A stretch of DNA of 64,000 nucleotides from Alphaproteobacteria bacterium (GTDB lineage: Bacteria > Pseudomonadota > Alphaproteobacteria > JAAEOK01). The stretch spans positions 124,001 through 188,000 of the forward strand of contig JAAEOK010000098.1 in assembly GCA_024244705.1 (NCBI GenBank), written 5' to 3'. Of the stretch, positions 1 through 8,661 are shown in pieces. Each line of letters starts with the position of its first letter. Position 1 is the stretch's first letter. The position numbers and the translations under genes are program-made. The notes under the pieces are model-generated. The model was not told where the DNA came from. It saw only the letters and a program-made list of their open reading frames with translations, and did no database searches.

Positions 1-734
1 CCGGGCGATTCGGCACCATCCTCGAGAACGTCGTCATGGATCCGATAAACGGCGTGCTCGATTTCGACGACGCCTCGCACACCGAAAACACGCGTGCGTC
101 CTACCCCATCGACTATATTCCCGACATCGCCGAGGACGGCCGCGGCGGACACCCCGAGAACATCGTCATGCTGACCGCCGACGCCTTCGGCGTCCTGCCG
201 CCGATATCGCGGCTGACCGCCGCGCAGGCGATGTATCACTTCCTGTCCGGCTACACCGCCCGCGTCGCCGGCACTGAGAAGGGTCTCGGCAGCGAGCCCC
301 AGGCGACCTTTTCGACCTGTTTCGGCGCGCCGTTTATGCCGCGTCATCCGTCGGTCTATGCCCGGTTGCTGGGCGAGAAGATCCAACGCCACGGCGCCCG
401 CTGCTGGCTCGTCAATACCGGCTGGTCGGGCGGCAGCTTCGGCGTTGGCGAGCGCATGAAAATTGCCCACACCCGGGCCATGGTGCGGGCCGCGCTGGAC
501 GGGCAGCTCACCGAAGTGGCGACGACGCCGCATCCCGATTTCGGCTTGGCGATGCCCGATTCGTGCCCCGAGGTGCCGGGCGAGGTGCTCAACCCCAAGA
601 ACACCTGGGCCGACAAGTCAGCCTACGATACGACGGCGCGCGAGTTGACCAAACGGTTCGAGACCAACTTCAAGCAGTTCGAGCCCTATGTCGATGACGG
701 CGTCAAGGCGGCCGGCATTCACGCCGCGGCCTGA
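1..734 (+). CDS. pckA: Phosphoenolpyruvate carboxykinase (ATP), C-terminal part
   Basis: Catalyses oxaloacetate + ATP to phosphoenolpyruvate + ADP + CO2, the entry step of gluconeogenesis. The window begins inside the gene; the reading frame is open from base 3 and stops at TGA 732-734, leaving about 243 residues. Characteristic segments of the ATP-type family are visible: ENVVMDP, the [11 protein letters not shown] stretch, [17 protein letters not shown], the FLSGYTA(R)VAGTE segment, and [11 protein letters not shown]. The C-terminus is intact. The N-terminal half, with the kinase P-loop, lies outside the window. Codon use resembles the neighbours and nothing looks odd in the visible part. 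The call is secure because these motifs are specific to the ATP-dependent enzyme rather than the GTP-dependent one. Confidence 0.96.
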   Translation, partial: GRFGTILENVVMDPINGVLDFDDASHTENTRASYPIDYIPDIAEDGRGGHPENIVMLTADAFGVLPPISRLTAAQAMYHFLSGYTARVAGTEKGLGSEPQATFSTCFGAPFMPRHPSVYARLLGEKIQRHGARCWLVNTGWSGGSFGVGERMKIAHTRAMVRAALDGQLTEVATTPHPDFGLAMPDSCPEVPGEVLNPKNTWADKSAYDTTARELTKRFETNFKQFEPYVDDGVKAAGIHAAA

Positions 735-746
735 GCGGTCCAACCC

Positions 747-1082
747 CTAACCGGCCAGCAGGCGGCTGCGCTCCTCGAACTCTTCCTTGTCGATTTCGCC
801 GCGCGCGAAGCGTTCGCGCAGGGTCGTCATGGCGGCGTCGTGGCCGCCGGCGCCTTGCCCCGCGATCCCGAGCCAGCGCAGGATCAGGATGACGACGCCG
901 ATGATCACCGCCAGGAACAGGATCATCATCAACGGGCCGAAGACCCAGCCGAAACCGCCGCCCCACATATGTTCGCGATAATAGGGGCCGCTCTGCTGGG
1001 CCCAGGCCGCGGCTGTGGCGAGCAATACGGTTGTGGTCGCCGACGCCGATGCCCAACCCGCATTCACGTATGCTGATCTCAT
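747..1082 (-). CDS. Small membrane protein with C-terminal SHOCT domain
   Basis: 111-residue protein of unknown specific role. It has an N-terminal hydrophobic segment (about residues 14-28, ending AWAQQ, possibly a cleaved signal), a glycine/tryptophan-rich linker (WGGGFGW), a strong membrane helix (about residues 48-70, PLMMILFLAVIIGVVILIL), and a C-terminal SHOCT motif (LRERFARGEIDKEEFEERSRLL, residues 88-109). SHOCT is a short oligomerisation helix pair usually found at protein ends. The start was chosen at ATG 1082 because AGGGAGA lies at ribosome-binding distance; longer in-frame extensions lack this. It converges on pckA with a 12-nt gap. The SHOCT assignment is firm; function is unknown. 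Confidence 0.8.
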   Translation of the reverse strand: MRSAYVNAGWASASATTTVLLATAAAWAQQSGPYYREHMWGGGFGWVFGPLMMILFLAVIIGVVILILRWLGIAGQGAGGHDAAMTTLRERFARGEIDKEEFEERSRLLAG

Positions 1083-1169
1083 GGCAAATCTCCCTACGGC
1101 CCGCCACCCGAGACGGACCGGCGCATGAACAAAGTTGCCTATATTTTCCAACAATCGGCGCGCGCCCTC

Positions 1170-1185
1170 GTTGACATGGGTCAAC
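1170..1185. promoter_or_regulatory. Inverted repeat, possible operator
   Basis: GTTGAC-ATGG-GTCAAC is a perfect 6-bp inverted repeat in the divergent gap between the SHOCT gene and the glutathione S-transferase. It could be an operator for either gene. No regulator is encoded next to it, so this is only a structural observation. Confidence 0.25.
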
Positions 1186-1279
1186 CGCTGCCAACACACT
1201 GAGTAACCAATCGAATCTGGGCGGCCGCGGGGGCCTGGCCGTCCCCCAAAGGAACGCGCACGGTGGTGAGGAGGAAGCG

Positions 1280-1908
1280 ATGAGTGACGTCGTTGTCTAT
1301 GGGTTTCCGCAGAGCACATATGTCCGTACAACGCGAATCTGCCTGCAGGAAAAGGGCGTCGCCTATACGATCGAGAGCGTGGATCTGAGCGCCGACGACT
1401 ACCCAACCCTGCACCCCTTCCGCAAGGTTCCGGCGTTTCGCCATGACGATTTCCACCTCTACGAAACGGCGGCCATCGCCCGATACGTCGATATGGCCTT
1501 CGACGGCCCGGCGCTGACGCCCGCCGATGCGCGGGGGTGGCGCGCATGGCGCAATGGATCAGCGCGATCAACGACTACGTCTATCCGGCCATGATCCGGC
1601 GCTGCGTTCTCGAGCGGTTCGCACCGGTGATCAGGGGGCGCGACCCGGACGAGGCGACGATCGCGGCGGCGCTGCCCGACATCGAATACCAGCTCGGCGT
1701 GTTCGACGCCGCGCTCGGCGGCAGCCCGATGCTGGTCGGCGATGCGCCGTCGGTCGCCGACTACTTCCTTGCCCCGATCCTGTTCTACATGTCGATCACG
1801 CCGGATTCGGCGGGCCTTGTCGAGGCGCGGCCCAACGTCGTCCGCTGGCACGCGGCGATGCAATCCCGCGCCAGCTACCAGGACACGATTCCCGAACTGC
1901 CGACCTAG
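1280..1908 (+). pseudogene. Glutathione S-transferase, interrupted by a frameshift
   Basis: A GST-family protein split over two frames. Frame 2 (1280 to about 1534) encodes the thioredoxin-fold half: VVVYGFPQSTYVRTTRICLQ, then HPFRKVPAF with the cis-Pro typical of GSTs, and YETAAIARYVD. Frame 1 (about 1537-1908) encodes the all-helical C-terminal half, including MLVGDAPSVADYFLAPIL, the N-capping motif of GST helix 6. The switch falls in a run of five G at 1533-1537; one extra G would give a continuous protein of about 209 residues, the normal family length. A GAGGAGGA ribosome site precedes ATG 1280. Either the gene is inactivated or one homopolymer base is missing from the assembly. The specific substrate is unknown. 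Confidence 0.82.
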
Positions 1909-1949
1909 CAGCCCGATCCGGGTCTCGCTCCGCCCACTTGCCGATCGGC

Positions 1950-4760
1950 TCAATGCGCCTCGGCCCAGTTGTCGCCGACGCCGGCATCGACGACCAGCGG
2001 CACGGAGAGCTCGACCGCGGGTAGCGCCGCCCCTTCCATCACCTGCTTCATCGCCGTGATCGTCGCCTCGACCTCGTCGGCGGCGACCTCGAACAGCAAT
2101 TCGTCGTGGACCTGGAGCAGCATGCTGGCGCCGAGCCCGACTTCGTCGAGCGCGCCGGGCACCCGGATCATCGCCCGCTTGATGATGTCGGCGGCGCCGC
2201 CCTGCAGCGGGGCGTTGATCGCCGCGCGCTCCGAAAAGCCGCGCCGCGCCGGGTTCTTGTCGCGGATGCCGGTGATGTGGATGCGGCGCCCGAACGGCGT
2301 CTCGACATAGCCGTGCTCGCGGCAGAACACCTTCATCGCGTCCATGTAATCGCGGATGCCGGGGTAGCGTTCGAAATACATCTTGATATAGGCCGCCGCC
2401 TCGTCCTGGGGGATGCCGAGATTGTTGGCCAGGCCGTAGGCGCTGATGCCGTAGATGATGCCGAAATTGATCGCCTTGGCGTTGCGCCGGACCATCGGGT
2501 CCATGCCCTCGATCGGCAGGCCGAAGATCTCGCTGGCGGTCATGGCGTGGATGTCGAGCCCGGCATGGAAGGCGTCCTTGAGCGACGCCACATCGGCGAC
2601 ATGGGCCAGCAGGCGCAGCTCGATCTGCGAATAGTCGAGCGAGACCAGCTTGTTGCCCTCGGCGGCGACGAACGCCTCGCGGATCTTGCGCCCGGCTTCC
2701 GTCCGCACCGGAATGTTCTGCAGGTTGGGGTCGGTCGACGACAGCCGGCCGGTCGAGGCGATGGCCATGCCGTAGGAGGTGTGGACGCGGCCGGTGTCGG
2801 GGTTGATGTAGCGCACCAGCGCGTCGGTATACGTGCTCTTGAGCTTGGCCAGTTGGCGGTGATCGAGAATCCGCGCCGGCAAGTCGTGGCCCTGGGCGGC
2901 GAGGCCTTCGAGCACGTCGGCGCCGGTGCCGTAGGCGCCGGTCTTGGTCTTGCGGCCGCCGGAAATGCCCATGCGGTCGAACAGGATCTCACCGAGCTGT
3001 TTCGGCGAGCCGATGTTGAACTCGCCGTCGGCGAGCTTGTAGATTTCCTTCTCGAGGACGCCGAGACGCTTGGTGAAATCCTTGCTCAGCTTTTCGAGGA
3101 CCTTACGGTCGACCAGGATGCCGGCGCATTCCATCGCCACCAAGACGTCGATCAGCGGCCGTTCGATGCGCTCATAGACCGCGGTCTTGTGCGCGGTCGC
3201 GAGCCGCGGCTTGAGCACCTGGTGGAGGCGGAGCGTGATGTCGGCGTCCTCGGCCGCGTAATCGCAGGCCTTGTCGAGCGGCACGTGATCGAAGGTGACC
3301 TGGTCCTTGCCGCTGCCCGCGACTTCCTTGAACTTGATCGTGCGGTGGCCGAGATGGAGCTCGGCGAGTTCATCGAGGCCGTGGCCGTGCATCCCCGCCT
3401 CCAACACATAGGACAACACCATCGTGTCGTCGACCGGCGTCACCGGCACGTCGTAGCGGTGCAATAGCTGCATGTCGTATTTCAGATTGTGCCCGACCTT
3501 GAGGATCGACGGGTCCGCGAGCAGCGGCCGCAGCAGACCGAGCACGGTGTCGAGGGCGATTTGGGGCGGCCGTTCGGTCTCCGACGCCGGGCCGTCGCCA
3601 AGGTCGAGGTTGCCCTGGACGCCGCCGCCCTTGTGGCCCACCGGGATGTAGCAGGCCTCGCCCGGGACCACCGCCATCGAGATGCCGACCAGCTCCGCCT
3701 GCATGGCATCGAGCGACGTCGTTTCCGTGTCGACACCGACGATCCCGGCCGCGTATGCGCGATCGATCCACCGCGTGAGCGCGTCCTCGGTCTGGACCAA
3801 CTCATAGCTCGCATCGCCGGCCGGTGCGCCCGCCGCCGTGCCGCCGGTCGCCTCGACGCCGAGTTCGCTCTCGAGCCGGGCGATGATCGACTTGAAGGCC
3901 TGCTCCTCGAGGAACGGCATGAGGAGCTCCGGGTCGAGCGCGCGCTTGGCGAAATCGTCCAAGGTCTCCGCGACCGGGACGTCGTCCCGCAGGCGCACCA
4001 ACTCCCGCGACATGCGCGCCTGGTCGGCGAACTCGATCAGGTTCTGGCGCCGTTTCGGCTGCTTGATCTCTTCGGCCCGGTCGAGCAACGTATCGAGGTC
4101 GTCATATTCGCCGATTAGCTGCGCCGCGGTCTTGACCCCGATGCCCGGCACCCCCGGCACATTGTCCGTCGAATCGCCGGCGAGCGCCTGGACATCGACG
4201 ACCTTTTCGGGACCGACGCCGAATTTCTCCACCACTTCGTCGGGGCCGATGGCACGGTTGTTGATTGGGTCCATCATGTTGACCCGGCCGTCGACCAGTT
4301 GCATCAGGTCCTTGTCCGACGACACGATGGTGACATCGGAGCCAAGGGCGGCCGCCTGGCGGGCATAGGTCGCGATCAAATCGTCGGCCTCGAAGCCTTC
4401 CATTTCGACGCAGGGCAGGTTCATCGCCCGGGTGGCATCGCGGATCAGGTCGAATTGCGGAATCAGGTCTTCCGGCGGCGCTTCCCGGTTGGCCTTGTAG
4501 TCGGGATAGATGTCGTTGCGGAAATTCTTGCGCGCATGATCGAAGATGACCGCGATGTGGTCGACCTCGGCATCCTTGAGCAGCTTCAGCAGCATGTTGA
4601 TGAAGCCGTAGACCGCGCCCACCGGCGTCCCGTCGGGCCGGTTCATCGGTGTCTTCAACGCATAGTAGGCACGGAAGATATAACCCGACCCGTCGACCAG
4701 GAAGAGGTGCTTGAGCGGCGACTTCTGAGTGGCGGTCACGGGCGTCTCGGCGGCAGTCAT
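1950..4760 (-). CDS. polA: DNA polymerase I
   Basis: 936-residue family A polymerase for Okazaki-fragment processing and repair synthesis. All three activities look intact. The N-terminal 5'-nuclease domain starts at FLVDGSGYIFRAYYAL (about residue 20), with the helix-hairpin-helix GVPGIGVKTAA near 203. The 3'-5' proofreading domain has DTET at 344, GHNLKYD near 423 and YAAEDAD near 501. The polymerase domain has motif A DYSQIELR at 709, motif B RRNAKAINFGIIYG at 758, and motif C QVHDELLFEV near the C-terminus. Length is normal for the family. ATG 4760 is preceded by TGAGG. Upstream on the same strand, 73 nt away, lies the lipoprotein/EI24 pair, so polA may be the last gene of a three-gene transcript. 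Confidence 0.98.
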   Translation of the reverse strand: MTAAETPVTATQKSPLKHLFLVDGSGYIFRAYYALKTPMNRPDGTPVGAVYGFINMLLKLLKDAEVDHIAVIFDHARKNFRNDIYPDYKANREAPPEDLIPQFDLIRDATRAMNLPCVEMEGFEADDLIATYARQAAALGSDVTIVSSDKDLMQLVDGRVNMMDPINNRAIGPDEVVEKFGVGPEKVVDVQALAGDSTDNVPGVPGIGVKTAAQLIGEYDDLDTLLDRAEEIKQPKRRQNLIEFADQARMSRELVRLRDDVPVAETLDDFAKRALDPELLMPFLEEQAFKSIIARLESELGVEATGGTAAGAPAGDASYELVQTEDALTRWIDRAYAAGIVGVDTETTSLDAMQAELVGISMAVVPGEACYIPVGHKGGGVQGNLDLGDGPASETERPPQIALDTVLGLLRPLLADPSILKVGHNLKYDMQLLHRYDVPVTPVDDTMVLSYVLEAGMHGHGLDELAELHLGHRTIKFKEVAGSGKDQVTFDHVPLDKACDYAAEDADITLRLHQVLKPRLATAHKTAVYERIERPLIDVLVAMECAGILVDRKVLEKLSKDFTKRLGVLEKEIYKLADGEFNIGSPKQLGEILFDRMGISGGRKTKTGAYGTGADVLEGLAAQGHDLPARILDHRQLAKLKSTYTDALVRYINPDTGRVHTSYGMAIASTGRLSSTDPNLQNIPVRTEAGRKIREAFVAAEGNKLVSLDYSQIELRLLAHVADVASLKDAFHAGLDIHAMTASEIFGLPIEGMDPMVRRNAKAINFGIIYGISAYGLANNLGIPQDEAAAYIKMYFERYPGIRDYMDAMKVFCREHGYVETPFGRRIHITGIRDKNPARRGFSERAAINAPLQGGAADIIKRAMIRVPGALDEVGLGASMLLQVHDELLFEVAADEVEATITAMKQVMEGAALPAVELSVPLVVDAGVGDNWAEAH

Positions 4761-4833
4761 CGACGGCCTCAGATTGCCGGATGGAAGGCCGCGAGTCGAG
4801 CGACCAGAAACCGCGTGCGGTGCGGTCGGCGGA

Positions 4834-5247
4834 TCAACTGGTCAGCGGCCGGCGGTCGCTCAGAATACCGTCGAGACAGGACTGCACCGTCGGCGGCACC
4901 CCGCCATCGACCCGCGACGGTCGCGCCTCGACATATTCGACGTAGTGACGCCTGCCGTTTTCGTAGAGGAACAGGTCGAGGATGCAGGCCTGATCGACGT
5001 ATTGCCAGATTTGCGCCGGGCCGTCGCGCCGCAGCAGGCCGGGCGTGCCGAGCAGGCGGTTGAGGTTGTCGCTGTCCATGCCCTGCAGCCGGTCCGCGGC
5101 GAAGCTCTGCGGCACCGAGGTGATCCGCGGCGCCGCGCTCGTCGGTTCGGGCGCGGTCGCGGTTTTGGCGGCGCAGCCAGCGACCAGGAAAAGACTGCAA
5201 GCGAGCCCAATCAGGCGGCCGGCTGGTGCGCGGAGCGATTTCGTCAT
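4834..5247 (-). CDS. Small outer-membrane-type lipoprotein, unknown function
   Basis: 137-residue predicted lipoprotein. The N-terminus has a positively charged start (MTKSLRAPAGR), a hydrophobic core and a lipobox LVAG-C with the acylated Cys at residue 25. After a Pro/Thr/Ala-rich linker the mature part contains LQGMDSDNLNRLLGTPGLLRRDGPAQIWQY and CILDLFLY. That arrangement resembles small SmpA/BamE-like folds, where a conserved 'LLG.P..r.dGpa..WqY' stretch precedes a strand, but I cannot assign it to a named family. The start overlaps the stop of the upstream EI24 gene (ATGA, 5244-5247), so the two are translationally coupled. The mature part has two Cys beyond the lipobox, possibly a disulfide in the periplasm. 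Confidence 0.82.
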   Translation of the reverse strand: MTKSLRAPAGRLIGLACSLFLVAGCAAKTATAPEPTSAAPRITSVPQSFAADRLQGMDSDNLNRLLGTPGLLRRDGPAQIWQYVDQACILDLFLYENGRRHYVEYVEARPSRVDGGVPPTVQSCLDGILSDRRPLTS

Positions 5248-5903
5248 CGGGTTCCGGAGTTTTGAAAGAGGTGGACCAGAAAGGCGGTGGCGATGATGGG
5301 CATGATCAGGTTGAGGACCGGGATTGTCATCAGGAAGGCGATCACGAGCCCGGCGGTGAACCAGCGCAGACGACCGCGCCGCCGCATCTCGATCGCCGAT
5401 TTTTCGTCGAGGCGGCGCAACGCCACCAGCTCGAAGTACTCGCGGCCGAGAAGATAACCGTTGAGGGTATAGAAGACCACTATGTTGACCACCGGGATGA
5501 GGTACAGCGGCAGCACGATCAGGTTGGCGAAGACGAGCACGCCGGCGAACTTGGCCGTGGTGCGGATTATCTCTCCCCAGCCCTGCTCGCGCGGCGGCGG
5601 CAGGTCGGGGTAGTCCCGTGCCTCGACCGCCTTGGCGACGCCTTCCAGCAGCACGCCGCTGACCAGCCCGACGACGCCGGGAAACAGCAGCCATGACAGC
5701 ACCAGGACGGCGACCCCGCCGAGAACGTCGATCGCGGTATCGAGCCACGGGATCGCGGTGATCGCCGACTGGGTCAGGAGAAGCGTGACCAGAACCCAGA
5801 GCAAGACGAGGATGGCGATGGCGCCGCCCACGCTATACCAAATGAAGCGGCGGAGACCGCGGTCGCCGAGATTGTCGAAGGCGCGGAAGAGCGCGGTGAT
5901 CAT
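5244..5903 (-). CDS. EI24/CysZ-type multispanning membrane protein
   Basis: 219-residue inner-membrane protein. Start chosen at ATG 5903 (MITALFRAFDNL). It has at least four long hydrophobic segments, including GGAIAILVLLWVLVTLLL, VLGGVAVLVLSWLLFPGVVGLVSGVLL, a double span around FAGVLVFANLIVLPLYLIPVVNIVVFY, and LVIAFLMTIPVLNLIMPIIAT near the end. The pattern PVVNIVVFYTLNGYLLGREYFELVALRR is typical of the EI24 domain (Pfam), which includes the sulfate channel CysZ. Nothing nearby concerns sulfur, so a sulfate-transport role is not supported. It is coupled by ATGA overlap to the lipoprotein gene. Family call reasonably sure, function not. Confidence 0.82.
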   Translation of the reverse strand: MITALFRAFDNLGDRGLRRFIWYSVGGAIAILVLLWVLVTLLLTQSAITAIPWLDTAIDVLGGVAVLVLSWLLFPGVVGLVSGVLLEGVAKAVEARDYPDLPPPREQGWGEIIRTTAKFAGVLVFANLIVLPLYLIPVVNIVVFYTLNGYLLGREYFELVALRRLDEKSAIEMRRRGRLRWFTAGLVIAFLMTIPVLNLIMPIIATAFLVHLFQNSGTR

Positions 5904-6065
5904 GTCTTCTGGCCCCCCGTCGGTGCTGCGGCGGCAGGGCCGGAAACGCCCGCCGGCGGCGTGATCGGGCTGGGAATGACGGCCTTCATCATGGGACCTG
6001 TTCTGGGTGGACGTGCATCGGTCATCATGTTTAGTCGGCTGTCCGGCGCCGAACAAGGGCCGCGC

Positions 6066-6093
6066 TTGCCCGCGCCCGGTCGGCGGCTATACT
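6066..6093 (+). promoter_or_regulatory. Candidate sigma-70 promoter for the PfkB kinase gene
   Basis: TTGCCC (6066-6071), 16-bp spacer, TATACT (6088-6093), 34 nt ahead of the kinase start. It sits in the 223-nt divergent gap between the EI24 gene and the kinase. Match is reasonable but judged by eye only. Confidence 0.4.
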
Positions 6094-6126
6094 GCGCCGC
6101 GCAATCCAGCCCAAAGGAGCTAAATT

Positions 6127-7125
6127 TTGGCGCCAGCCCCGACCCATGATGTCCTCGGCATCGGCAATGCGATCGTCGACGTCATCGGCCAGACCGACGA
6201 CGCGTTCCTGTCGTCTTACGGCCTCGTCAAAGGCGCGATGACCCTGGTCGATGCGGCGGGCGCAAAGCGGCTCTACGATGCCATGGGGCCGGCGACGGAG
6301 ATGTCCGGCGGGTCGGCCGCCAACACCATCGCCGGGCTCGCCTCCCTGGGCGGCCGCGGTGCCTTCATCGGCAAGATTAGCGACGATCAACTGGGCGGCA
6401 TTTTCCGCCACGACATCACCTCGGTGGGCATCGATTTCGCGACGCCGCCGGCCGCCGCCGACGGCACGCCGACGGGCATGTGCCTGGTCTATGTCACGCC
6501 GGACGGCGAACGCACGATGCAAACCTTCCTCGGCGTCTGCGGCGAGCTCGGCCCCGAGGATATCGACGGCGCCCAGGTCGCCGCCGCTTCGGTCACCTAT
6601 CTCGAGGGCTATTTGTGGGATCCGCCGGACGCCCGCGAAGCCTTTTTCACGGCCGCCACGGCGGCCCACGAAGCCGGCCGGCGGGTCGCGTTGACGCTCT
6701 CCGATCCCTTCGTCGTCGATCGTCACCGCACGGGCCTCCGCGAATTCACCGAAAACCATGTCGACATCCTGTTCGCCAACGAAGCCGAGATCACATCGCT
6801 TTATGAGGTCGAGAGTTTCGACAGCGCGCTCCAGCACGTGCGCGGTCATTGCGAAATCGCGGCGCTGACCCGCAGCGCCAAGGGCTCGGTGATCGTTTCC
6901 GGCGACGAAGTCCACATCGTCGACGCCGAGCCGGTCGCCGCGGTGATCGACACCACCGGCGCCGGTGATCTCTATGCCGCCGGGTTTCTGCACGGCCTGA
7001 CCCAGGAGCGGCCGCTCGCCGGCTGTGCACGGATCGGCAGCATCGCGGCGGCCGAGATCATCTCCCATATCGGCGCCCGTCCGCAGCGCGGGCTGGCGGA
7101 ACTGGTGGCCGAAAAACTTGGCTGA
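6127..7125 (+). CDS. PfkB-family carbohydrate/nucleoside kinase (adenosine-kinase-like)
   Basis: 332-residue ribokinase-fold enzyme that phosphorylates a sugar or nucleoside hydroxyl using ATP. Substrate-side motif: MSGGSAANTIAGLASLGGRG (about residues 59-78). The C-terminal catalytic signature DTTGAGDLYAAGFLHG (about residues 278-293) contains the anion-hole Gly-Ala-Gly and catalytic Asp. The N-terminus (DVLGIGNAIVDVIGQTDDAFL) matches the alphaproteobacterial subgroup usually annotated as adenosine kinase. Start is TTG 6127, supported by AAGGAGC just upstream; no ATG is suitably placed. The next gene (transporter) begins 7 nt after the stop, so they form an operon. Adenosine as substrate is inference from subgroup resemblance. 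Confidence 0.88.
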   Translation: MAPAPTHDVLGIGNAIVDVIGQTDDAFLSSYGLVKGAMTLVDAAGAKRLYDAMGPATEMSGGSAANTIAGLASLGGRGAFIGKISDDQLGGIFRHDITSVGIDFATPPAAADGTPTGMCLVYVTPDGERTMQTFLGVCGELGPEDIDGAQVAAASVTYLEGYLWDPPDAREAFFTAATAAHEAGRRVALTLSDPFVVDRHRTGLREFTENHVDILFANEAEITSLYEVESFDSALQHVRGHCEIAALTRSAKGSVIVSGDEVHIVDAEPVAAVIDTTGAGDLYAAGFLHGLTQERPLAGCARIGSIAAAEIISHIGARPQRGLAELVAEKLG

Positions 7126-7132
7126 GCGGGGC

Positions 7133-8530
7133 ATGGCGACGGGCGCGGCGCCGGCGCGGAGCTGGCGGGCGGCGTTTCTCGTCTACCTCCATCCGCGCGT
7201 CGTCGGCATGCTGTTCCTCGGCTTCTCCGCCGGCCTGCCGTTCCTTCTTGTCTTCACCACGCTGCAGTTCTGGCTCGCCGAATCGGGTTACGACCCGGCC
7301 ACCATCGCGTTCTTCTCGTGGATCGGCCTGACCTATTCGATCAAATTCTTCTGGGCCCCGGTGGTCGACCGCACGCCGCTGCCGGTTCTGACCCGGCGCC
7401 TGGGGCGGCGACGCAGCTGGATGCTGCTCGCCATGGTGGGTATCGCTCTCGGCCTCTGCGGGATGGCGCTGACCGATCCGCGCACCGATCTCACCGCGAT
7501 CGCGCTGTTCGCCCTGCTCGTCGCCTTTTCCTCCGCGACCCAGGATGTCGCCCTCGATGCCTATCGCATCGAGGCGGTCGAACGCACGCTGCAGGGGGCC
7601 ATGGCCGCGACCTACCAGCTCGGCTACCGGATCGCGATCCTGGTCGCCGGGGCGGGCGCCCTCTACGTCGCCGAGTTCGGCTCGTGGGCCGTCGCCTATC
7701 TGACCATGGCCGCCTGCACCCTGGTCGGCATCGTCACCGTGCTGATCGTCCGCGAACCCGACCATGTCCGCGATGCCGACGCCTGGGCCCGCGAGGAGCG
7801 GGTCGTCGCCTTCCTCGCCCGCAACGCTGCCATGCCGGCGCGCTGGCGGGCGATCTCGGCGTGGTTCATCGGCGCCGTCGTCTGCCCCTTCGTCGACTTC
7901 TTCACCCGCAAGGAGGCGTTGGCGGTGGTCATCCTGATCTTCATCGGATTGTTCCGCATCAGCGATATCACGATGGGCTCGATGGCGACCAAGTTTTACT
8001 ACGACCTCGGCTTCACCAAGACCGACGTTGCCAACGTGGCCAAGGTTTTCGGGCTCGCGATGACGATCTTCGGCGCCTTCGTCGGCGGCACCCTGGTGGT
8101 CCGCTTCGGTATCATGCGGCCGCTGGTTCTCGCCGCCGTGCTGATCGCCGCGACCAACCTGCTGTTCGCGCTGCTAGCGCTGGCCGGCGACAACATCTGG
8201 ATGCTGACGGTCGTAATCAGCGCCGACAACGTCACCGGCGGGCTCGCCGGTTCGGTCTTCATCGCCTATCTGTCGAGCCTGACCAGCGCCAACTACACCG
8301 CCACCCAATACGCCCTGTTCAGCTCGCTGATGACGCTGCCGGGCAAGCTCATCGGCGGCTTCTCGGGTCTCGTCGCCGAAGGCCTGGGCGTGCAGGTGGC
8401 CGCCGACGGCAGCGTGCTCAATCCCGACGCCTATGCCTACTTCTTCGTCTATGTCGCGGTGATCGGGGTGCCCTCGGTGCTACTCGCGCTTTATCTGGCC
8501 CGGGTCTCCCGCCGCGCGGCACCCGCATGA
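7133..8530 (+). CDS. AmpG-like MFS transporter (muropeptide permease family)
   Basis: 465-residue inner-membrane permease of the major facilitator superfamily. The early segment RVVGMLFLGFSAGLPFLLVFTTLQFWL followed by FFSWIGLTYSIKFFWAPVVDR is the hallmark of the AmpG branch. Next come the MFS loop motif (RRLGRRRSWML) and the SSATQDVALDAYR segment, also characteristic of AmpG. About 12 spans are visible. AmpG imports anhydro-muropeptides for cell-wall recycling and links to beta-lactamase induction, but no ampR, ampD or ampC lies nearby, so the exact substrate is unproven. Start ATG 7133 lies 7 nt after the kinase stop. Confidence 0.88.
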   Translation: MATGAAPARSWRAAFLVYLHPRVVGMLFLGFSAGLPFLLVFTTLQFWLAESGYDPATIAFFSWIGLTYSIKFFWAPVVDRTPLPVLTRRLGRRRSWMLLAMVGIALGLCGMALTDPRTDLTAIALFALLVAFSSATQDVALDAYRIEAVERTLQGAMAATYQLGYRIAILVAGAGALYVAEFGSWAVAYLTMAACTLVGIVTVLIVREPDHVRDADAWAREERVVAFLARNAAMPARWRAISAWFIGAVVCPFVDFFTRKEALAVVILIFIGLFRISDITMGSMATKFYYDLGFTKTDVANVAKVFGLAMTIFGAFVGGTLVVRFGIMRPLVLAAVLIAATNLLFALLALAGDNIWMLTVVISADNVTGGLAGSVFIAYLSSLTSANYTATQYALFSSLMTLPGKLIGGFSGLVAEGLGVQVAADGSVLNPDAYAYFFVYVAVIGVPSVLLALYLARVSRRAAPA

Positions 8531-8661
8531 CGGGACCCGGCGGCAGCGATCGAAGGAAGGGATGGCGCCGCCCCCGGTGACCGGCGTACCATTGTTGAAC
8601 CGGCCCATCGAATCGGGCATGAACGGGGGTACAACCGACATCCGCAGGGGAGTACAAGAAC

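Noticed and set aside
2106-3467. Plus-strand frame opposite polA
   Set aside because: Shadow; polA shows all exonuclease and polymerase motifs.
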